From Caryophanales bacterium UBA7029 (GTDB lineage Bacteria > Bacillota_I > Bacilli_A > RFN20 > CAG-826), in assembly GCA_002494205.1 (NCBI GenBank), contig DLBE01000004.1, forward strand, positions 1 to 5,876: a stretch of 5,876 nucleotides of DNA, in the 5' to 3' direction. Positions 1 to 4,960 of this stretch are shown here, piece after piece; position 1 is the stretch's first letter; the number at the start of each line of letters is the position of its first letter. The translations under genes were made by a program, and so were the position numbers. Under the pieces are notes generated by a model. The model saw only the letters and a list, made by a program, of their open reading frames with translations. It had not been told where the DNA came from and ran no database searches.

Positions 1-1124
1 GTCGATGGGTTCATGGTTTGATTACCCGATACCACCACATCAACGCCTAATGCCTTAAATTGTTCAACGATACCTTTACCTTGAGCAACTGCAACAATTG
101 CGTATTTCTTATGTTCGCGTTTTTGCTGTGATTCTCTTTCTTCTTCTGACATATTTTCGTTATGTTGAAGAGCCATGTTTTCACACTTAATTGTCAGGAA
201 TTCCCCATATTTTCTCATTTTATGAAGAACAATACCTGGTTCTTTTGTATGAACGTGAACTTTAATAACATCTTCATCTTTTAATGCAACGATTGAGTCA
301 CCTTGAATGTCGTCTTCATTTAAATCCGAAATAATGGTTTCAACATCAAATGAATCAACATCAACTTTAGATGATTGAAGTCTTAAAATAAATTCTGTGC
401 AGTAACCAAATTGAAGAACATCATCTCTTGTGAAAGCATTAAAATCGATTGGTGCGGTTGCGCCAGAAGACTTTGTTTCTTCTTTTGAAAGTTCAGCTTC
501 AATCTTTTCACCATCAAGGAATTTAACCATGCCTTTTACAATGTAAACGTAACCAGCTCCACCAGAGTCGATAACGTTTGCTTCTTTAAGGACTGGTAAA
601 ATTTCTTTTGTTTTCTTTAAGGTTGAGGCTGCTTGTTTAAGATGTGCTTCAAAAAATTGGTTGATAGTTGAATCTTTTTTAACTTTTTTTGCAGCAACCT
701 CTGTTGCTTCTCTAAAGACTGTTAAAATTGTGCCTTCAACTGGTGTAACAACAGCTCCATAAGCTTGTTTAACACCAACTTTATAGGCGGCGGCTAATTG
801 AACAGCATCAACTTCCTTCTTTCCTTCTAAACCTTTACATATTCCTCTGAAGATTTGTGAAAGAATAACGCCTGAGTTTCCTCTTGCAGACATAAGCATA
901 CCTTTGGAAACTGTTTTGCCGACTTCACTTAAATCTTTTGCATCAAAGCCGTTTAAAGCATCAACACCACCTTGAATTGTTCTGAGCATGTTGATACCTG
1001 TATCTCCATCAGGAACAGGGAAGACATTAAGTGAGTCAACTTCTTCTTGGTGTGCTTTGAGATTTAGCGCACCATTAAGTAGCAATTCTTTAAATTGCTC
1101 ACCGTTTAACTTCTTTAATATCAT
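1..1124 (-). CDS. fakA: Fatty acid kinase FakA (DAK2/DhaL-domain, YloV-like), 3' end cut by window edge
   Basis: Seen: an open frame read leftwards from ATG at 1124-1122, giving 374 complete codons before the edge; family members are about 550 residues, so the C-terminal third is missing. The N-terminal DhaL-type kinase domain (about 1-200) has NVFPVPDGDTGINM (33-46), whose aspartates bind Mg-ATP in this family, then ARGNSGVILSQ (80-90), VVTPVEGTILTV (125-136) and DSGGAGY (186-192). The middle domain has YCTEF (C242) and KVHVHT (H290, H292), matching the Cys/His/His set reported as zinc-binding and essential in Staphylococcus FakA. The visible end reads VVSGNQTMNPS, the start of the C-terminal domain; the family usually has GG where this has GN. 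Known role: cytosolic phosphorylation of FakB-bound fatty acid to acyl-phosphate for phospholipid synthesis. Neighbour: it starts 2 bases after the stop of the fakB-like gene, with no clear ribosome binding site of its own, so translation is probably coupled. Confidence 0.95.
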   Translation of the reverse strand, partial: MILKKLNGEQFKELLLNGALNLKAHQEEVDSLNVFPVPDGDTGINMLRTIQGGVDALNGFDAKDLSEVGKTVSKGMLMSARGNSGVILSQIFRGICKGLEGKKEVDAVQLAAAYKVGVKQAYGAVVTPVEGTILTVFREATEVAAKKVKKDSTINQFFEAHLKQAASTLKKTKEILPVLKEANVIDSGGAGYVYIVKGMVKFLDGEKIEAELSKEETKSSGATAPIDFNAFTRDDVLQFGYCTEFILRLQSSKVDVDSFDVETIISDLNEDDIQGDSIVALKDEDVIKVHVHTKEPGIVLHKMRKYGEFLTIKCENMALQHNENMSEEERESQQKREHKKYAIVAVAQGKGIVEQFKALGVDVVVSGNQTMNPS

Positions 1125-1126
1125 AA

Positions 1127-2032
1127 TTAATCACCGATTCTTGTTTCTTCTTGGCCTTTATAGTAAACACCAATTGTGGCTGGTCCACATGATGCAGAAA
1201 TAATAGGTCCTAATTTTTGAACTACAACTTCTTTGAATCCTATTGCTTTAAGTTGTGAAACTAATAATTCAAGGTCTTCAGATTTTGCATCTGCTTCGCA
1301 GACATAGCAAACTTGCTTGCCTGGTTCAATAACTCTTTCTTTTACAATTTCAGCAACTCTCAAAAGAGCATTTCTTCTTCCTTTTGCTTTTTCGACAGCA
1401 TAGTTAACGCCCTTTGCATCTGAAATTAAAATTGGTTTAACACCAAAGATATTTCCGAAAAATGCTTTTGTTGCTTTAACACGGCCGTGCTTTGCAAGTG
1501 TTGTTAAATCTTCAACAGTCGCAGCTTGGTTATAAGAAAGTCTTGTTTTTTCGATAATCTCAGCAATTTCTTCCATGCTCTTACCTTGATCGCGCATTTC
1601 TGCAGCATCTAAGACAATTGAGCCTTGGCCCATAACTGAAATTAAACTATCAACAACTCTAATTTTGCTCTTTGGATATGCTTTTGCATATTTTTCTTTT
1701 GCTAAACGCTCTGCAAGGGCGCCTGAAGCACTTAATCCGGAAGAACATGCTATGTATAGAATGTCCTCTCCTTTTTCTAAATGAGGGATAAACTTTAAGT
1801 CAAATTCTTGTTCTGTAACCTGTGAGGTCATGATGATCGCACCATCTCTCATTAAGTTATAGTATTCTGTTGGGGACATTTCAGTCCAATCTAAGTCAGC
1901 ATATGTTTCGTGGAACTTTTTATCTTTGTCAGTCCAGTTTACTAACATTCTGACGTATTCAATACCGTGATCTTTTCTTTGTTTTGTAGTTAAGTCACTG
2001 GTTGAATCTGCGAAAATTACAAATTTATTCAT
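1127..2032 (-). CDS. fakB: DegV-family fatty-acid-binding protein (FakB-type partner of FakA)
   Basis: Seen: 301 residues from ATG 2032-2030, near the usual 280-290 of the family. The start is chosen because AAAGGAG lies 6 bases upstream and the protein then begins MNKFVIFADSTSDL, the typical DegV N-terminus; a longer GTG start at 2068 falls inside the likely promoter. Family signatures are ADSTSDL (8-14), MTSQVTEQEF (68-77), ACSSGLSASG (95-104), VVDSL (126-130), LAKHGRV (179-185) and a C-terminal GPIISASCGPATIG (275-288). The Thr/Ser of TSQ and the serine of the SSGLS segment are the positions that hold the fatty acid carboxylate in characterised members. Known role: binds a fatty acid and presents it to FakA for phosphorylation. 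It is the first gene of a two-gene operon with fakA, which supports the FakB assignment over a generic DegV label. Oddity: the family's C-terminal H-T-G-P-G motif here reads S-C-G-P-A. Acyl specificity cannot be read from the sequence. Confidence 0.9.
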   Translation of the reverse strand: MNKFVIFADSTSDLTTKQRKDHGIEYVRMLVNWTDKDKKFHETYADLDWTEMSPTEYYNLMRDGAIIMTSQVTEQEFDLKFIPHLEKGEDILYIACSSGLSASGALAERLAKEKYAKAYPKSKIRVVDSLISVMGQGSIVLDAAEMRDQGKSMEEIAEIIEKTRLSYNQAATVEDLTTLAKHGRVKATKAFFGNIFGVKPILISDAKGVNYAVEKAKGRRNALLRVAEIVKERVIEPGKQVCYVCEADAKSEDLELLVSQLKAIGFKEVVVQKLGPIISASCGPATIGVYYKGQEETRIGD

Positions 2033-2038
2033 CTTTAA

Positions 2039-2045
2039 CTCCTTT
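2039..2045 (-). promoter_or_regulatory. Ribosome binding site deciding the fakB-like start
   Basis: AAAGGAG on the minus strand, 6 bases before the ATG at 2032. It is the only good Shine-Dalgarno match here and excludes the upstream GTG at 2068 as the start. Confidence 0.85.
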
Positions 2046-2057
2046 CGCAACGCATAT

Positions 2058-2087
2058 AATATATACACACACTAGAAAAAGTCGCAA
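2058..2087 (-). promoter_or_regulatory. Putative promoter of the fakB-fakA operon
   Basis: On the minus strand, TTGCGA (2087-2082) is followed by an 18-base spacer and TATATT (2063-2058), lying in a run of alternating T and A that also allows TATATA or TATTAT as the -10. Transcription would start near 2051, giving a leader of roughly 20 bases that contains the ribosome binding site. The -35 match is only 4 of 6, so its position is less certain than that of the -10. Confidence 0.5.
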
Positions 2088-2098
2088 TAGTCAGTATT

Positions 2099-2143
2099 TA
2101 GCATTTGCCTATTATTAGACAAACATGGTAAAATGCCTATTAT
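2099..2143. repeat. Repeated operator-like motifs in the divergent control region
   Basis: TGCCTATTAT occurs twice in direct orientation, at 2106-2115 and 2134-2143, 28 bases apart. The left copy is part of an imperfect palindrome, GCCTATTATTAGAC (2107-2120, CTA/TAG core). TAGCATTT (2099-2106) is also nearly inverted in AAATGCCTA (2131-2139). These elements cover the -35, spacer and -10 of the presumed tetR promoter, where an autoregulating TetR protein would bind. Chance repeats are possible in AT-rich DNA, so the operator role is inferred. Confidence 0.4.
2105..2134 (+). promoter_or_regulatory. Putative promoter of tetR-PAP2 with extended -10
   Basis: TTGCCT (2105-2110), an 18-base spacer and TAAAAT (2129-2134), preceded by TGG at 2126-2128, which fits an extended -10 (TGN). 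The predicted start point, about A2139 to A2142, is only 4-7 bases before the preferred tetR ATG at 2146. The ATG at 2125 would lie upstream of transcription and so is unlikely to be used from this promoter. Confidence 0.5.
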
Positions 2144-2145
2144 CT

Positions 2146-2709
2146 ATGAAAACAGATTTACGAGTAATCAAAAGCCGTGCAGCAATTGAAAATGCATTTA
2201 TCAACTTAGTTGAAATCAAAGGTTTTCAAAATGTAACAATTACCGAAATAGCAGATTATGCTATGGTGAATCGAAACACTATCTACTTGAATTATGGTTC
2301 AAAAGAAGACATTTTAGAAGCGATTTTAAAATCATCAGTTGAGAAGCATTTTGGTGCTTTTTCTTCGGATATAATAAAAAATATAGGCGTGAATAGACGA
2401 AAAATAGAGAAGTTTTATCGCAACTTATTTAAGGTCGTCGACGAAAACATCGAGCTTTATCGAATTATTCTTACCGATCAATCATCATCTGGTTATATTC
2501 AGAGTAGATTTAATGCATTAAGAAAATCATTTGAAGAAATTGTTAAACCAAACAATGAAAATAAAATTAAAATATCTTTTTTGGCAAGTGGAATTGCTGG
2601 AATTTTAGGAAACTATGTTAAATTAGCAATTGGAACCGCTGAAGAAAATATTAAAATATTAACTGATCTGACTGTTTCTAACTTACGTCATATCTCTTAT
2701 TCAAAATAA
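2146..2709 (+). CDS. TetR/AcrR-family transcriptional regulator
   Basis: Seen: 187 residues from ATG 2146, a normal TetR length. The N-terminal DNA-binding domain (about 8-55) contains the helix-turn-helix TITEIADYAMVNRNTIYLNY (31-50), followed by GSKEDIL (51-57), the classic TetR pattern. The rest (about 60-187) is an alpha-helical ligand-binding and dimerisation domain with no diagnostic motif, though it resembles the C-terminal domain common in Bacillota regulators of this type. Start choice: an ATG at 2125 would add seven residues but overlaps the likely -10 box, and neither start has a Shine-Dalgarno sequence. Neighbours: divergent from the fakB-fakA operon and 13 bases upstream of the PAP2 gene, whose ribosome binding site begins in this gene's stop codon, so the two are cotranscribed. 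Inferred role: repressor of its own operon and possibly of fakB-fakA, with a lipid-related ligand. The target and ligand are not shown by the sequence. Confidence 0.9.
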   Translation: MKTDLRVIKSRAAIENAFINLVEIKGFQNVTITEIADYAMVNRNTIYLNYGSKEDILEAILKSSVEKHFGAFSSDIIKNIGVNRRKIEKFYRNLFKVVDENIELYRIILTDQSSSGYIQSRFNALRKSFEEIVKPNNENKIKISFLASGIAGILGNYVKLAIGTAEENIKILTDLTVSNLRHISYSK

Positions 2710-2713
2710 GGAG
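2708..2713 (+). promoter_or_regulatory. Ribosome binding site of the PAP2 gene overlapping the tetR stop
   Basis: AAGGAG shares its two A bases with the TAA stop of tetR and sits 9 bases before ATG 2723. Ribosomes finishing tetR pass over it, which supports one transcript and coupled translation. Confidence 0.8.
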
Positions 2714-2722
2714 AACACACAT

Positions 2723-3616
2723 ATGAAAATTAACAAAAAAATTCAAAATCTATCACTTGTAATTGTTGGTGGAATTTCATTAATTGGTCTCATTGTCGGA
2801 ACCTTCCTTGATCAAAAAATCACAGGAAAAATGGGGGATAATTCCAATTTGTTCGGTATTTTACTCACCGCACTTGGACCTATTCTCGCTTTAGCTTTTG
2901 GTGTGTTTGCTGGTTGCACGATTTTCTTTATGCCAAAACGTCCAAACAAGACTTGGGATATCATTTTTAGAGTCTTTGGTGCTGTCGCTGCAATCGGTTT
3001 TGCCTTATTTCAAATAAAAGAAGGCATAAAATATGTTGAATTCCCACGCATGGTAGAAAAAGAAAGCACATGGAAAGTACTTATTATTGTTTTAATTTGT
3101 TTAATTGATTTAGCAATTCTTCTTTTCTCTAGAATTTGGATCAAGAAAATGGATGAAAAGGTATTGCTGCCTGTCTGTTTAATGATTATCTCAACAATAG
3201 TTATTTATGCATTAGCTACTGAATTCTTTAAATATATGGCAAGTAGACCTAGACCAAGAGTTATTGATCAAAATCCTTTAATTGAATTCAAAAATTGGTA
3301 TCAGTGGCAACCTTTCCATGCATTTAAAAAAGAATTCAAAGATTGTAAATCGTTCGTTTCTGGGCATTCAGCAAATGCTGCTACATTAATTACTGTTCTT
3401 CCATTATGCGCAAGCTTATCAAGAAAAGAAAAAGACAACATGATTCAAATTTGTTGTATTGTTATCGGTGCTCTTTTTGCATTCGTTGTTGCTTTATCAA
3501 GAATAGTCGCAAGAGCACACTGGTTTAGTGATGTTACTGCAGGAATTCTTGTATCAGTCGGTATTCAATTCTTAGTTGTTAATGTTGCTCCAAAAATAAT
3601 TAAAAAATTTAAATAA
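2723..3616 (+). CDS. Membrane-bound PAP2-family lipid phosphatase
   Basis: Seen: 297 residues with all three PAP2 signature motifs intact: KX6RP at 170-178, SGH at 213-215, and SRX5HX3D at 259-270 (S259, R260, H266, D270). H215 and H266 are the expected catalytic histidines: in this family the second-motif His is the acid/base and the third-motif His the nucleophile. Hydrophobic stretches near 11-30, 44-69, 80-98, 117-136, 147-166, 217-232, 241-260 and 271-288 indicate a polytopic membrane protein with six or more spans; the motifs lie in loops facing one side. It is longer than many bacterial PAP2 proteins (about 200-250), the extra length being N-terminal membrane segments. Family substrates are phosphatidylglycerophosphate, phosphatidate or undecaprenyl pyrophosphate; the sequence does not decide which. 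It follows tetR in one operon and ends at a rho-independent terminator. Near fakA and fakB, a role in phospholipid synthesis or turnover is plausible, but recycling of the cell-wall lipid carrier is equally possible. Confidence 0.92.
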   Translation: MKINKKIQNLSLVIVGGISLIGLIVGTFLDQKITGKMGDNSNLFGILLTALGPILALAFGVFAGCTIFFMPKRPNKTWDIIFRVFGAVAAIGFALFQIKEGIKYVEFPRMVEKESTWKVLIIVLICLIDLAILLFSRIWIKKMDEKVLLPVCLMIISTIVIYALATEFFKYMASRPRPRVIDQNPLIEFKNWYQWQPFHAFKKEFKDCKSFVSGHSANAATLITVLPLCASLSRKEKDNMIQICCIVIGALFAFVVALSRIVARAHWFSDVTAGILVSVGIQFLVVNVAPKIIKKFK

Positions 3617-3633
3617 ATACACGAAAATCTATG

Positions 3634-3661
3634 AAAAATAGCGGGAATTTCCGCTATTTTT
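3634..3661. terminator. Bidirectional terminator between PAP2 and rarA
   Basis: An 11-base perfect stem, AAAAATAGCGG (3634-3644) with CCGCTATTTTT (3651-3661), closes a 6-base loop. On the plus strand a T-rich tail follows to 3669 and ends the tetR-PAP2 transcript. On the minus strand the stem ends in five T and would end rarA; there the stem starts in the last rarA codons and contains its TAG stop (3656-3654). Confidence 0.85.
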
Positions 3662-4889
3662 TTATTTTTGACCAGTACTCTTTGGCAGCCTGTTCAGCCT
3701 TGTTGTCGCCTGGTTTATAGTAATGTTTATCTTTTATATCATCTGGTAAATATTGTTGTTTAACCCAATGATGAGCATAGTCATGAGGGTACTTATAATT
3801 TTGACCTTTTACTTTTGCATCAGCACCATCGTAATGAGTATTTTGAAGTTGTCGAGGAACACCAACGCCTTTTCCTTGTTTAATATCTTCAACTGCAGCC
3901 ATATACGCTAAACAACCAGAATTGGATTTTGGTGATGTCGCTATTAATATGGCGGCATTTGTTAATGGAAGGTAAGCTTCAGGCATTCCTAATTGTAGTG
4001 CAGTATCAACTGCAGCCTTAACGATAGGAATGATTTGAGGGTAAGCCAAACCAACATCCTCGTTTGCAGAGCACAACAATCTTCTTGCTGCTGCAACTAA
4101 GTCACCAGCCTCAAGCATTTTTGCTAAATAAAACACTGCAGCATCAGGATCAGAACCTCTTAATGATTTCATTAATGCAGAAAGATTATCATAATGATGG
4201 TCTTCGCTTCTATCATAAGATATATTAGCTTTGCTAATCAGCTCTTCAACCGTGTTGACATTAATTGTCTTTTTTCCGTCTAATGAGTTTGCTAAAAATT
4301 CTAAATTATTAAGTGCTTTGCGCATGTCACCATTAGCGCCTAAAGACATCTTTTCTAAGGCATCTGCATTAATTTTTACACCGATCTTACTAGCGGCTTT
4401 CTTTAATCCAACTGCAATGTCTTCTGATTTTAATGATTTAAATTCAAAAACAGTACATCTAGATAATAATGCTGGATAAACATAGAAATAAGGGTTTTCA
4501 GTGGTAGAAGCAATTAAGGTAATTTCGCCTCTTTCAACAAAGTCAAGCAACGATTGTTGCTGTTTTTTATTCAAATATTGGATTTCATCCAAATAAAGTA
4601 AAATTCCATTTTGGGAGAATAGGGATTTTGCTTCATCAATTATTCGCTTTATATCTTCAATGGTCGCAGTTGTTCCATTTAATTTATGAAGCGACATCTT
4701 TGTAGAATCTGCAATGATATTAGCAATGGTTGTCTTCCCAATTCCTGGAGGACCATAAAAAATCATGTTTGAAATCTTGTTATTCTCGATTGCTTTTCTT
4801 AACAATTTGCCTTTATCTAAAAGATGGTGTTGTCCACAAACATCATCCAATGTTTTAGGTCTTAGTTGTTCAGCTAAAGGTCTTTCCAT
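3654..4889 (-). CDS. rarA: Replication-associated recombination protein RarA (MgsA-like AAA+ ATPase)
   Basis: Seen: 411 residues, close to the family norm of about 420-445. The N-terminus, PLAEQLRPKTLDDVCGQ (4-20), is typical of RarA and fixes the start at ATG 4889. AAA+ motifs: Walker A GPPGIGKT (46-53), Walker B LLYLDEIQ (97-104, D101 and E102), sensor 1 STTENP (128-133), arginine finger in LLSRC (R144), sensor 2 GDMRKALN (187-194). The C-terminal part (about 225-411) holds the tetramerisation region, with SLRGSDPDAA, RRLLCSANEDVGLA and YKYPHDY, all family-typical. Walker B reads YLDEIQYLN rather than FIDEIHRFN; I recall this as a variant in Clostridia-like RarA proteins, so it is not a defect. 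Known role: cytosolic, acts at stalled replication forks and gaps with SSB and RecA, affecting recombination and genome stability. It appears monocistronic: its own promoter lies directly upstream, the aldolase terminator precedes that, and a shared terminator follows. No Shine-Dalgarno sequence precedes the ATG. Confidence 0.95.
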   Translation of the reverse strand: MERPLAEQLRPKTLDDVCGQHHLLDKGKLLRKAIENNKISNMIFYGPPGIGKTTIANIIADSTKMSLHKLNGTTATIEDIKRIIDEAKSLFSQNGILLYLDEIQYLNKKQQQSLLDFVERGEITLIASTTENPYFYVYPALLSRCTVFEFKSLKSEDIAVGLKKAASKIGVKINADALEKMSLGANGDMRKALNNLEFLANSLDGKKTINVNTVEELISKANISYDRSEDHHYDNLSALMKSLRGSDPDAAVFYLAKMLEAGDLVAAARRLLCSANEDVGLAYPQIIPIVKAAVDTALQLGMPEAYLPLTNAAILIATSPKSNSGCLAYMAAVEDIKQGKGVGVPRQLQNTHYDGADAKVKGQNYKYPHDYAHHWVKQQYLPDDIKDKHYYKPGDNKAEQAAKEYWSKIKK

Positions 4890-4898
4890 ATTAAAGAA

Positions 4899-4927
4899 AT
4901 TATAAAAGTATAATTTAACTAATGCAA
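4899..4927 (-). promoter_or_regulatory. Putative rarA promoter giving a near-leaderless mRNA
   Basis: On the minus strand, TTGCAT (4927-4922), a 17-base spacer and a perfect TATAAT (4904-4899). The likely start point, A4892, is 3 bases before the ATG at 4889. An alternative -10, TATACT (4912-4907), would still leave only about 10 bases of leader. The sequence between -10 and ATG is TTCTTTAAT, with no purine-rich ribosome binding site. Confidence 0.6.
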
Positions 4928-4932
4928 TAAAA

Positions 4933-4953
4933 AACCACGGTTTAACCGTGGTT
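4933..4953 (-). terminator. Rho-independent terminator after fructose-bisphosphate aldolase
   Basis: On the minus strand, AACCACGG (4953-4946), a 5-base loop TTAAA and CCGTGGTT (4940-4933), followed by four more T (six in all with the stem end), then ATT. It begins 7 bases after the aldolase stop codon. Its T-tract runs straight into the -35 region of the rarA promoter. Confidence 0.9.
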
Positions 4954-4960
4954 AGTTATA

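Noticed and set aside
97..104. Degenerate Walker B in RarA (residue numbers of that protein, IQYLN for IHRFN)
   Set aside because: The catalytic Asp-Glu pair (D101, E102) is intact and the variant resembles what I recall from Clostridia-like RarA proteins, so it is not evidence for an inactive enzyme.
988..1203. 71-residue plus-strand open frame across the fakA/fakB junction
   Set aside because: It lies antisense to two well-supported genes, has low-complexity Ser/Leu/Phe-rich content with no domain, and lacks a ribosome binding site.
2033..2068. N-terminal extension of the fakB-like protein from GTG 2068
   Set aside because: The extra twelve residues overlap the likely -10 box and the strong ribosome binding site, and they precede the conserved DegV N-terminus.
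2125..2145. N-terminal extension of TetR from ATG 2125
   Set aside because: This ATG overlaps the likely extended -10 element and the added residues are not typical of TetR proteins. It is not fully excluded, because the start at 2146 also lacks a ribosome binding site.
2033..2145. Riboswitch or small RNA in the divergent intergenic region
   Set aside because: The region is only 113 bases, is filled by two promoters and repeats, and shows no strong GC stem or terminator typical of a riboswitch.
4231..4479. 82-residue plus-strand open frame inside rarA
   Set aside because: It is wholly antisense to the conserved AAA+ region of rarA and has no recognisable protein features.
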